From CAZGMJ01 sp964526785 (GTDB lineage: Bacteria > Planctomycetota > Phycisphaerae > Sedimentisphaerales > Anaerobacaceae), in the NCBI GenBank assembly GCA_964526785.1, contig CAZGMJ010000090.1:1-16805 (forward strand): 16,805 bases of DNA, in the 5' to 3' direction. Positions 6,379 to 13,303 of the stretch are shown here, one piece after another. The position numbers and the translations under genes were made by a program. The first letter of the stretch is position 1; each line of letters opens with the position of its first letter. Below the pieces are notes generated by a model, which was not told where the DNA came from, did no database searches, and saw nothing but the letters and a program-made list of their open reading frames with translations.

Positions 6379-8478
6379 ATGTCCGAGGTGCAGGGCGGTA
6401 AAACCGAGCGGAAGATGGATGCGTCGATGGCGGTGCAGTACGTCAAGGGTGTTGGGCCGTCGCGTGCGAAGGTGTTCGCGAAGCTGGGGGTGGAGACGGT
6501 TGGCGATTTGCTGGAGTACTTTCCGCGGGACTGGGTTTTTGCGCCGGAGGCGACGAAGATCAGCGAGATGGCGGCGGGGGAGGAGGTGACGCTGGTCGGG
6601 CAGATCGAATCGACGGACTATCAGAGCTGGCGGAGGCAGCCGTTCTTCGAGGCGGTGCTGAGCGACGATACGGGGATTTGCAGGGTGGTGTGGTTTCACG
6701 GGGGGTATTTGCAGAAGCAGCTCGAGCCGGGGCAGGTGCTGATGGTGACGGGCAAGGTGTCGAAGTACAAGCATCAGTTGCAGCTTGCGAATCCGAGATT
6801 TCTCGTGGTGGATGAAGAGCAAAGCGATTCGAGCGACTATTTCAGCGGGGGGGTGTATCCGGCGACGGCCCAGTTGAGCAGTCGGCAGATCAAGCGTGTG
6901 GTTCGGCCGGTGGTCGAGCATGCGGGCGAGCTGGTGGAGGAGTTGTTCGACGGGGAGTTTCGCCGGGACAAGCATCTGGTCGAGCGGAAGGATGCATATG
7001 CGTGGATTCATCTGCCGCCGGACGAGAAGCGGCTGGAGCAGGCCAAGCGGAGGCTGAAGTTCGATGAGCTTTTTCTGATGCAGTTGGGGCTGGCGCTGCG
7101 GCGGTACCGCACGAAGCATTATTCGGGTGCGCCGGCGTGCGCATGCAGCGATACGATCGACAGCAAGATTCGCAGGCGGTTTCCGTTTCTGCTGACGGAG
7201 GATCAGGACGGCTGCATCGAAGAGATTGTGGGGGATATGGGGCGGAGCGAGCCGATGAACCGGTTGTTGCAGGGGGATGTGGGGTCGGGCAAGACGGTTG
7301 TGGCGCTGTACGCGGCGTTGCTGGCGGTGGCGAACCGGCTGCAGGCGGCGATCATGGCGCCGACGGAGATTCTGGCGTCGCAGCATTTTTTGAGCATGGA
7401 GCGTTATCTGCGGGGCAGCCGGGTCAAGCGGATGCTGATCACGGGCGGCATGACGGGCGGCAGGCGGGCCGATGCGCTGAAGGCGATTGCGGGAGGCGAG
7501 ATCGATATTGTGGTCGGTACGGTGGCGCTGCTGCAGGCGGACATCGAGTTCGCACGGCTGGGGCTGGCGATTATCGACGAGCAGCACAAGTTCGGGGTCG
7601 AGCAGCGGGCGCTGCTGCGCAAGCAGGTGACGCCGCATTGTCTGGTGATGACGGCGACGCCGATTCCGCGGACGCTGGCGATGACGGCGTTCGGCGATCT
7701 GGACGTGTCGATTATTCGGCACAGCCCGCCGGGGCGGGGGGCGATTGTCACGCGGTGGGTGGACAAGCAGGACCGGAAGAAGGCGTATTCGTTCATACGC
7801 GAGCGGCTGCGGGCGAAGAAGCAGGCGTATTTCGTGTGTCCGCAGATCACGGCGATGGAGCAGGAGGGGGATATCAAGGCTGCGACGGATCACTGGGAGC
7901 ATTTGAGCGGGGAAGTTTTTCCGGATTTTGCGGTGGAATTGCTGCACGGGCGGATGCCTTCGGCGCGGAAGCAGCAGGTGATGGATGATTTCCGCAAGGG
8001 CAAGATCGACGTGCTGGTGTCGACCGTGGTCATCGAGGTGGGTGTGGACGTGCCGAACGCGACGATCATGGTTATCGAGGATGCCGACCGTTTCGGGCTG
8101 GCGCAGTTGCATCAATTGCGGGGGCGGATCGGACGGGGACACGCCAAGTCGTATTGTCTGTTGTTTGCAGATACCGACAACGAGACAGCGCGGAGCCGGC
8201 TGGATGTGATGACCCGGAGCAACGACGGCTTCGAGATCGCGGAGCACGATCTGCGGCTGCGGGGTCCGGGCGAATTGTTCAGTACGCGGCAGCACGGGCT
8301 TCCGGATTTGAAGATCGCCAATATCATCGACGATTTCGATCTGCTGGTGATGGCGCGGCGGGCGGCGTTCGAGCTGGTGGAGGCCGATCCGATGTTGACG
8401 GATCCGGCGCATCGGACTATTCGGCGGGCGTTGCTGGAGAAGTTCGGCGATTCGCTGGGCCTGGCGGACGTTGCGTAG
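6379..8478 (+). CDS. recG: ATP-dependent DNA helicase RecG
   Basis: This is a superfamily 2 translocase that remodels stalled replication forks and branched recombination intermediates. At 699 residues it has normal length. The N-terminal wedge region includes an HhH-like VKGVGPSRAKVFAKLGV (22-38) and an OB fold at about 65-145. The helicase core shows Walker A GDVGSGKT (299-306), motif Ia APTEILASQH (327-336), DEQHKFGV (400-407, the DExH-type box), MTATPIPRTLAM (424-435), motif V STVVIEVGVDVPNA (548-561) and motif VI QLHQLRGRIGRG (576-587). The C-terminal translocation (TRG) motif LRLRGPGELFSTRQHG is at 625-640. All motifs are intact. The ATG at 6379 is in good context; an in-frame ATG at 6415 is the alternative, and both precede the conserved region. 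It lies 87 bp after pcm. Confidence 0.97.
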   Translation: MSEVQGGKTERKMDASMAVQYVKGVGPSRAKVFAKLGVETVGDLLEYFPRDWVFAPEATKISEMAAGEEVTLVGQIESTDYQSWRRQPFFEAVLSDDTGICRVVWFHGGYLQKQLEPGQVLMVTGKVSKYKHQLQLANPRFLVVDEEQSDSSDYFSGGVYPATAQLSSRQIKRVVRPVVEHAGELVEELFDGEFRRDKHLVERKDAYAWIHLPPDEKRLEQAKRRLKFDELFLMQLGLALRRYRTKHYSGAPACACSDTIDSKIRRRFPFLLTEDQDGCIEEIVGDMGRSEPMNRLLQGDVGSGKTVVALYAALLAVANRLQAAIMAPTEILASQHFLSMERYLRGSRVKRMLITGGMTGGRRADALKAIAGGEIDIVVGTVALLQADIEFARLGLAIIDEQHKFGVEQRALLRKQVTPHCLVMTATPIPRTLAMTAFGDLDVSIIRHSPPGRGAIVTRWVDKQDRKKAYSFIRERLRAKKQAYFVCPQITAMEQEGDIKAATDHWEHLSGEVFPDFAVELLHGRMPSARKQQVMDDFRKGKIDVLVSTVVIEVGVDVPNATIMVIEDADRFGLAQLHQLRGRIGRGHAKSYCLLFADTDNETARSRLDVMTRSNDGFEIAEHDLRLRGPGELFSTRQHGLPDLKIANIIDDFDLLVMARRAAFELVEADPMLTDPAHRTIRRALLEKFGDSLGLADVA

Positions 8479-8569
8479 ACGATCGGCGAGGGTCCGGCGT
8501 GACAGCAAGGCGGGCGGCGAGCGGGGCGAATTCTGTTGCATTTTCGAGGCGAGGGCTTAGTCTATTGCC

Positions 8570-10360
8570 ATGCAAATCGAGTATAAGAATCAGCGGCTGG
8601 AAAGGTACCTGATCGGCATCAACGTTGTGCTGGCGGGTTTTGTGGCTGCGTCATTTGTTTTGCTCTTCGGCTTTCGAGAGCCGCAACTGCCGGCCGAGCT
8701 GCTGTACAGCGCTCAGGTCGTGCTGCTGGTGAGTTTCATCGGCATCAAGGTGGTTCGCTTTTTCAACGCCGTATCGCTTCGGGAGTTCTGGCGGGCGAAC
8801 TGGTACGAGATACCGCTGATGCTCGGACTGGTCGTCGTTCTCATCGGTGCGGGGCGGTGGTTCTTTATGGAGGCTGGCGAGCCCTCGCAGGCGCGGCATT
8901 TCGCGGTGGGCATTTATCTGGTGGTGCAGGTGGTGGCGAAGGTCTGCAAGGCCAGCGTCAATCTGGCGGCTTCGGGCAAGAATCCCACGCAGACACTGAT
9001 TGCCAGCTTTGTTGTCCTGATCGTTACGGGTGCGGGGTTGTTGATGCTCCCGCGTGCGTCGACGGGCGAGCGTCTGAGTTTTGTCGATGCGCTGTTTACG
9101 TCGACGAGTGCGACATGTGTGACGGGACTGATTGTCAAGGATACGGGCGAGGATTTCGCTTTGATGGGCCAGGTGGTGATTCTGACGCTGATACAGCTTG
9201 GCGGACTCGGTATCGTCGTGTTCGGAGCGGTCTTTGCGCTGTTGCTGGGCCAGGCTCTGAGCGTGCGCGAATCGGTGGCGATGCAGGACCTGTTGAGCGC
9301 CAGCACGCTTAGCCGGATCGGCAATATGATCGCGTTTATTTTTGTCGGGACGATTGCGATCGAAGCGGTCGGTGCGATGGCGTTGATGGGGATGTGGGGA
9401 GACGTACCCGGAAAGGTCGGCGGGGTCGACGAGCGCTGGTTCTGCAGCATCTTTCATTCGATCAGCGCATTTTGCAACGCCGGTTTCAGCCTGTTCGAGG
9501 ACAGCTTCGAAGCGTACAACAGGAGTTGGCAGGTCTATGCCGTTATCTGTCCGCTGATTGTGCTGGGGGGGCTCGGATTCAGCGTATTGTACGACCTGAG
9601 CAATTTGACATCGGATCGCATCAAGCGTTTCTTCAAGCGGCGGGTGAACAAACAGTACAAGCTGTCGATGGAAGCGCCGAAGCGGATGCGCCTGCAGACG
9701 AAGATCGTACTGAGCGTCAGCGCGGTGCTGATCGTCGGCGGGATGCTGGTACTGCTGGCGCTCGAGCGGTATTCCATCGGAAGCTCCGGCGGCGCCAGGA
9801 CAGGCGTGCTCGATGCGCTGTTTCAGTCGGTGACGGCGCGGACGGCAGGATTCAATACGATCGACATTTCGGGCATGTCGGCGGCGGGGCGGTTCGTCTT
9901 GATTCTGTTGATGTTCATCGGGGGTTCTCCCGGTTCGACGGCGGGGGGGATCAAGACGGTGACGCTGGTGGTGATTCTGATGACGGCGGTTACGGCCCTG
10001 CGAAGGCGCTGGGAGGTGGAGATATTCAAGCGGTCGGTGCGGGTGGTCATCGTGGGGCGGGCGATTACCATAGTGCTGCTTTTCATCGCGGTGCTGATCG
10101 GCAGTTCACTGGCGCTTAGCATCACCGAGAGCGGCCGGGGCTTTACGATGTCCGACGTGACGTTCGAGGCGGCTTCGGCGCTGGGTACGGTGGGTCTGAC
10201 GACGGGGATTACGCCTTCTTTGACAACGCCCGGCAAGTTGATTATCATTGCGCTGATGCTGGTCGGCAGGCTGGGACCTCTGACGCTGCTGGCTGCGCTG
10301 ACGTTTAATTTGAAACCCATTCGGTACAATTATCCGGTCGAAGCGGTCGTGGTCGGATAG
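8570..10360 (+). CDS. K+ uptake pore subunit, TrkH/KtrB family
   Basis: This is the inner-membrane pore subunit of a K+ uptake system. The four pore-loop filter segments are all present, each with its Gly: TSTSATCVTGL (177-187), SISAFCNAGFS (297-307), SVTARTAGFN (420-429) and ASALGTVGLTTG (535-546). The GGSPGSTAGGIKT stretch (451-463) of the flexible gating helix is also conserved. The core from about 140 looks KtrB-like. Ahead of it are about 130 extra residues with some four hydrophobic segments (about 14-34, 43-62, 82-99, 111-125), making the protein 596 residues against about 450-490 for ordinary members. No clear Shine-Dalgarno sequence precedes the ATG. The regulatory subunit follows after 16 bp, so the two are surely co-transcribed. 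Confidence 0.93.
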   Translation: MQIEYKNQRLERYLIGINVVLAGFVAASFVLLFGFREPQLPAELLYSAQVVLLVSFIGIKVVRFFNAVSLREFWRANWYEIPLMLGLVVVLIGAGRWFFMEAGEPSQARHFAVGIYLVVQVVAKVCKASVNLAASGKNPTQTLIASFVVLIVTGAGLLMLPRASTGERLSFVDALFTSTSATCVTGLIVKDTGEDFALMGQVVILTLIQLGGLGIVVFGAVFALLLGQALSVRESVAMQDLLSASTLSRIGNMIAFIFVGTIAIEAVGAMALMGMWGDVPGKVGGVDERWFCSIFHSISAFCNAGFSLFEDSFEAYNRSWQVYAVICPLIVLGGLGFSVLYDLSNLTSDRIKRFFKRRVNKQYKLSMEAPKRMRLQTKIVLSVSAVLIVGGMLVLLALERYSIGSSGGARTGVLDALFQSVTARTAGFNTIDISGMSAAGRFVLILLMFIGGSPGSTAGGIKTVTLVVILMTAVTALRRRWEVEIFKRSVRVVIVGRAITIVLLFIAVLIGSSLALSITESGRGFTMSDVTFEAASALGTVGLTTGITPSLTTPGKLIIIALMLVGRLGPLTLLAALTFNLKPIRYNYPVEAVVVG

Positions 10361-10376
10361 CCTGAGGGACATTGGC

Positions 10377-11066
10377 ATGAAACGGTTTGCGGTAATCGGA
10401 TTGGGACGATTCGGCAGGAAGCTGGCCATCGCGCTGGCGATGAGCGGAGCCGAGGTGATCGCCATCGACAAGAACAGGGACGAGATCGAAGTGATCGGCG
10501 ATCAGGTGACGCACGCCGTACGTCTGGACAGCACGGACGAGGAGGCGCTGAAGGCCCAGGGCGTGCACAAGTGCGACGTGGCGATTATCGGTATCGGGCA
10601 GGGGACGGGACGCGGTTTCGAGGCGGCGGTGCTGACCGTTGTCAACCTGCGTCAGATCGGGGTCAAGCAGATATACGCGCGTGCGGAGGATTTGATTGCG
10701 GGCGAGGTGTTTTCGAAGGTTGGGGCGACGGACGTCATATATCCGGAGATCGAATCGGCCCAGCGCTGGGCTTTCAAGCTGATCGCGCCTCAGATCGGGG
10801 AGAAGATCGATTTTGCGCCGGGCTACAGTCTTGCGCGGGTCAAGGCGCCGCCGAGTTTCGACGGCAAGACGGTAATGGATTTGCAGCTTCGCCAGAAGTA
10901 CAGCGTGAATCTGGTGTTGATCAAGCGGAGCGAAGAGCGGGAGACGAAGACGGGAGAGAAGGGTGGCATTATCAACGTGCCGATGCCGAATACTGTGGTG
11001 TATCAGGATGATATTCTGATGGTTGCGGGGTCCGATCCCGATCTGGCCAAACTGCCGCAGGAGTAG
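10377..11066 (+). CDS. K+ uptake regulatory subunit, TrkA/KtrA family (RCK)
   Basis: This is a 229-residue cytoplasmic gating subunit with one RCK unit. RCK_N begins at once with the Rossmann nucleotide site VIGLGRFGRKLA (GxGxxG at 8-13) and the acidic residue ending strand 2 (AIDKN, D31) that in the family contacts the ribose of NAD(H) or ATP. It continues with AVRLDSTDEEAL and CDVAIIGIG (66-74). RCK_C is about residues 143-225 (YSLARVKAP...NTVVYQDDILMVAGSDPDL). In this family octameric rings bind the membrane subunit and open or close it according to bound nucleotide. GAGGGA lies 8 nt before the ATG. The single-RCK length fits KtrA better than the two-unit TrkA of enterobacteria. Confidence 0.94.
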   Translation: MKRFAVIGLGRFGRKLAIALAMSGAEVIAIDKNRDEIEVIGDQVTHAVRLDSTDEEALKAQGVHKCDVAIIGIGQGTGRGFEAAVLTVVNLRQIGVKQIYARAEDLIAGEVFSKVGATDVIYPEIESAQRWAFKLIAPQIGEKIDFAPGYSLARVKAPPSFDGKTVMDLQLRQKYSVNLVLIKRSEERETKTGEKGGIINVPMPNTVVYQDDILMVAGSDPDLAKLPQE

Positions 11067-11078
11067 GACTGCAGGGCA

Positions 11079-11117
11079 AGGAACAGGGGCGGAGTTTGCG
11101 CTCCACCCCAGATTCCT
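11079..11117. terminator. Hairpin between convergent genes, possible bidirectional terminator
   Basis: GGGGCGGAG, loop TTTGCG, CTCCACCCC form a 9-bp stem with one mismatch. It is extended outward by AGGAA and TTCCT. It lies just after the K+ transporter operon and before the end of the convergent PEP-CTERM gene. No T-tract follows on either strand, so intrinsic termination is unproven. Confidence 0.45.
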
Positions 11118-11148
11118 GTGCGATGCTAAGACCGCGGTTTGTGATCTT

Positions 11149-11997
11149 TTACAGCGTTCTTCGCCTTCTCAACCAGCCGACGATGCCTGCGCCGAGCGTG
11201 CCGAGCAGAACGGCTCCGGGAGCCGGGATTCGCGCACCGGTAACCTGCAGGTCATTGATCTGTGTCGTAACTCCAGACCAATCTCCTGCTCCAGCACCCT
11301 GGGCAATATAGAGTTGCAAGTCGGTCAGGTCCGCTCTGAATAGTTCAGCGGCTGTGAAACTCACACCAGCCGGATAATATTGCGGTTCGGTGGTACCATC
11401 AGGGTTTATGCCCTGGCCATAGCCGTTGATGCTCAAGAAGGCGGTTCCCGTTGTGTCATTGATTGCGTGAAGTTTCAGTTCGATGTTGTAAATACCGCCC
11501 GTATTGTAGTTGCCGCCGTCAGTCCAGCCCCAGCGGTCGTCCTGCCATTGATCCACGCCGTCGCGATCAAACCAGCAGTTGAATGAGTCATTACTGTTGA
11601 ACGCGGGTCCGAAGCTGTCGGGATCGGTGGTATTGTAGCTCTTGACGGGGTTCCCGTCACCATTCTTGACCAACGGAATGAAGTCGTCCATGTCGAATGT
11701 GGTGTCGTCATTGGTTTCATACTGGCGTCTTGCACAGGAATAGACGCCTTTGCTCCAGTTGGCCTGTCCGGTACCCACGACACCGACCTGGAGGAGATTC
11801 CATCCGGTCGGAATGTTCGAGATGTCCAGTTGCGCGGTGACCGTCAGATCACCGGCCGTGAGATCCCAGCGGTCGGGCATGGTATTGAAACGCCAGCCCC
11901 ACATGCTGAAGTTGCCGTAGTTTGCAGTATATCCGAACGCATGGCCTGAGGTGCAAAGTACGACCAGACCAATCAATATGGCTATGTTTCTTTTCAT
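11149..11997 (-). CDS. Secreted PEP-CTERM sorting-signal protein
   Basis: This is a 282-residue exported protein. The N-terminus MKRNIAILIGLVVLCTSGHAFG is a classic signal peptide cleaved near residue 20-22. The C-terminus is a PEP-CTERM-type tripartite signal: IPAPGA (257-262), a hydrophobic segment VLLGTLGAGIVGWL, then RRRR (277-280). Exosortase would recognise it and move the protein to the outer surface. PAPGA in place of PEP is common in planctomycetes. The middle is rich in Trp, Asp, Asn and Gly (FSMWGWRFN, DRWGWTDGGNYNTGGIYNIELKLHAIN), suggesting a beta-sandwich, but I recognise no named domain. I chose ATG 11997 because AAGGAGGA lies 6 nt upstream and a signal peptide starts there. 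An in-frame ATG at 12168, also with GGGAGG upstream, would add 57 residues. No exosortase gene is in the window. Confidence 0.85.
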   Translation of the reverse strand: MKRNIAILIGLVVLCTSGHAFGYTANYGNFSMWGWRFNTMPDRWDLTAGDLTVTAQLDISNIPTGWNLLQVGVVGTGQANWSKGVYSCARRQYETNDDTTFDMDDFIPLVKNGDGNPVKSYNTTDPDSFGPAFNSNDSFNCWFDRDGVDQWQDDRWGWTDGGNYNTGGIYNIELKLHAINDTTGTAFLSINGYGQGINPDGTTEPQYYPAGVSFTAAELFRADLTDLQLYIAQGAGAGDWSGVTTQINDLQVTGARIPAPGAVLLGTLGAGIVGWLRRRRTL

Positions 11998-12182
11998 CGT
12001 GATTCCTCCTTCTACCGGTTCTTCTCTCAAATACCTGGACCTGCAGCTGATGCAGGCACAGGTAGTGCGATTCTCGGAACGATTGGCGGGCGGCGAGCGG
12101 GCAGGCCCGATAGTGCGATTTGCCACATCCGTAGTTATCACTGCTTGCCGGCACTTTATTGGCGGCATGTTGCCTCCCTGCC

Positions 12183-12245
12183 ACACAGCGCATAGGACAA
12201 CCGGCAGACGGTTCGCCAGTTTTCCGGCGGCCGAAAGCGCTGCGT
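12183..12245 (-). ncRNA. Possible three-way-junction RNA in the PEP-CTERM leader
   Basis: In minus-strand sense, an outer stem ACGCAGCGC (12245-12237) pairs with GCGCTGTGT (12191-12183), 9 bp with one mismatch. It encloses two adjacent hairpins: CGCCGG-AAAA-CTGGCG (12229-12214, one G-U) and AACCG-TCTGC-CGGTT (12213-12199). Two 7-nt linkers join them to the outer stem. It ends 14 nt before an in-frame ATG that has its own GGGAGG. I looked for known riboswitch consensus (c-di-GMP class I has a similar three-stem shape) and did not find its conserved bases. This is a fold found by eye, not a family match. Confidence 0.3.
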
Positions 12246-12278
12246 TGATCGCCTTTCTGTTGTCAGGCCGTAGTGTTG

Positions 12279-12293
12279 TTAAGAATCGTGCAT
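12279..12293 (-). other. Four-codon frame (MHDS-stop) behind a very strong ribosome site
   Basis: AGGAGGAGG (12305-12297) stands 3 nt before ATG 12293, which reads Met-His-Asp-Ser-stop. Past the stop the same frame stays open for about 40 more codons, to about 12155. It could be a leader peptide, a decayed small gene, or chance. Confidence 0.2.
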
Positions 12294-12411
12294 TGCCTCC
12301 TCCTGGACGGCAATCGCAATTTCAATTCATATGATACACGCCTTTCTCGAAAAAATAAATCCGTATTTCTACGTAATTCTGGGGCAGATTTGGGGTGGTT
12401 CAGGGTGTATT

Positions 12412-12431
12412 TATCGTGGAAATCCCGTGAA
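12412..12431 (+). repeat. 20-nt direct repeat, copy 1
   Basis: TATCGTGGAAATCCCGTGAA is identical to the copy at 12616, 204 bp away. It lies downstream (minus sense) of the terminator and upstream of the PEP-CTERM gene. Confidence 0.9.
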
Positions 12432-12446
12432 ATCGGAGGATTGGGC

Positions 12447-12482
12447 AAAAAAAGGGGAAGGCCGGAATGTCCAGCCTTCCCC
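12447..12482 (-). terminator. Rho-independent terminator of the kinase-regulator operon
   Basis: Read on the minus strand, GGGGAAGGC (12482-12474) pairs perfectly with GCCTTCCCC (12462-12454), with a further GGA/TCC pairing inside. It is followed at once by seven T (12453-12447). Orientation and position fit the end of the transcript carrying the histidine kinase and response regulator, about 210 nt past the regulator's stop. Confidence 0.9.
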
Positions 12483-12500
12483 TCTCCCAAGCGGGGTCTC

Positions 12501-12514
12501 AGGCGATATCGCCT
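12501..12514. repeat. 14-bp perfect palindrome AGGCGATATCGCCT
   Basis: This fully symmetric site lies between the regulator gene and its terminator. It could be a dimeric protein-binding site or chance; no matching copy was seen elsewhere in the window. Confidence 0.5.
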
Positions 12515-12615
12515 CCTCAGCACTCATTTTCCCTATTATCGTCATTTCAAGGCAGTGAGTCATTCGTGGTAACTACGGGATTTTGGCACAATTTCAGCAC
12601 CAAAATGTGCGCCGG

Positions 12616-12635
12616 TATCGTGGAAATCCCGTGAA
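12616..12635 (+). repeat. 20-nt direct repeat, copy 2
   Basis: TATCGTGGAAATCCCGTGAA is identical to copy 1. A partial inverted match ACGGGATTT lies at 12575-12583, between the two copies. Confidence 0.9.
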
Positions 12636-12694
12636 TTAGCGGTTTCGAGCGATTCGAGCAGTCGGCGGGCGCGAACGAGGCAAAGCCGTCCGGT

Positions 12695-13303
12695 CTACTG
12701 CTCGGGGGGTTCGTAGATGTGCACGGTTGCGGCTCGTTTGATCAGGTCGACGAGGTTTTTTGCATCGAGCTTGCGCATGATGTTGCGACGATGATCCTCG
12801 ATTGTCCTGGGGGATCTATCGAGGATTTCGGCTATTTCTTTATTGGACCTTCCCTGGACGATCAGGTGGAGGACGTCGGCTTCGGCTTTTGTGAGCAGTT
12901 CGCGCATTGGGGTATGCGAGGTGTCGTGTTGTCGGAGGGCGGAATCGATTGCTTCGATGAGTTGGTCGCGCCGGATGGGTTTTTCAATGAAGTCCGATGC
13001 TCCGAGCTTGATGGCGCGGACGGCCATAGGCACGTCGCCATAGCCGGTTATGAGAATGACGGGCATCGCGGGCGCGAGTTGTTTTGCCTTCCTGAGCAAC
13101 TGGATGCCGTCGGTTCCTTTCATCTTGACGTCGGTAATCAGGACGTCGCACACGAAATCGTGGAGCCTCCTGAGGCAATCTTCCGCTGACGGGAAGGCTG
13201 TGATTGCGATGTTCATCTGTTCGAGGGTGCTGTAGACCGCATCGCGCACGATTCTGTCGTCGTCCACGAGGAATACGTGGGGTTTTTCTCGCTTTTTCTT
13301 CAT
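12695..13303 (-). CDS. FixJ/NarL-type response regulator
   Basis: This is a 202-residue two-domain regulator. The receiver domain (about 8-125) has the acidic pocket DDD at 14-16, the phospho-accepting Asp58 in LITDVKM, Thr86 in LITGYGDVPMAVRA and Lys108 in FIEKPI, the FixJ-like form. The output domain (about 133-198) is a LuxR-type helix-turn-helix: LTKAEADVLHLIVQGRSNKEIAEILDRSPRTIEDHRRNIMRKL. Phosphorylation should drive dimerisation and DNA binding. The start ATG overlaps the kinase stop by 4 nt (ATGA), and AGAGGA lies just upstream inside the kinase gene, so the two are translationally coupled. The cognate kinase is therefore almost certainly the upstream gene. Target genes cannot be read from the window. 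Confidence 0.95.
   Translation of the reverse strand: MKKKREKPHVFLVDDDRIVRDAVYSTLEQMNIAITAFPSAEDCLRRLHDFVCDVLITDVKMKGTDGIQLLRKAKQLAPAMPVILITGYGDVPMAVRAIKLGASDFIEKPIRRDQLIEAIDSALRQHDTSHTPMRELLTKAEADVLHLIVQGRSNKEIAEILDRSPRTIEDHRRNIMRKLDAKNLVDLIKRAATVHIYEPPEQ

Larger units (their letters stand above)
11998..12694. other. Long intergenic leader / 3' region, no firm gene
   Basis: This is about 700 bp between the response regulator stop and the PEP-CTERM start. From right to left it contains a copy of a 20-nt direct repeat, overlapping inverted repeats, a palindrome, a strong minus-strand terminator, the second repeat copy, a weak promoter-like TTTATT-17-TATCAT (12359-12331, minus), a strong Shine-Dalgarno with a 4-codon frame, and a possible three-way-junction RNA. 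If the weak promoter is real, the PEP-CTERM mRNA leader is over 300 nt long. Confidence 0.6.

Noticed and set aside
5275..8541. Open frame of 1088 codons on the minus strand
   Set aside because: It is antisense to the TauE/SafE gene, pcm and recG and translates to Arg/His/Pro/Gln-rich text without domains. It arises from the GC-rich codons of the opposite strand.
12183..12245. c-di-GMP class I riboswitch
   Set aside because: The three-stem shape is similar, but the conserved junction bases and tetraloop receptor sequence of that class were not found.
12584..12599. Sigma54-like promoter TGGCAC-N5-CAGCA on the plus strand
   Set aside because: The GG and GC spacing fits, but the -12 box is poor and it would transcribe into the antisense of the response regulator with no gene to serve.
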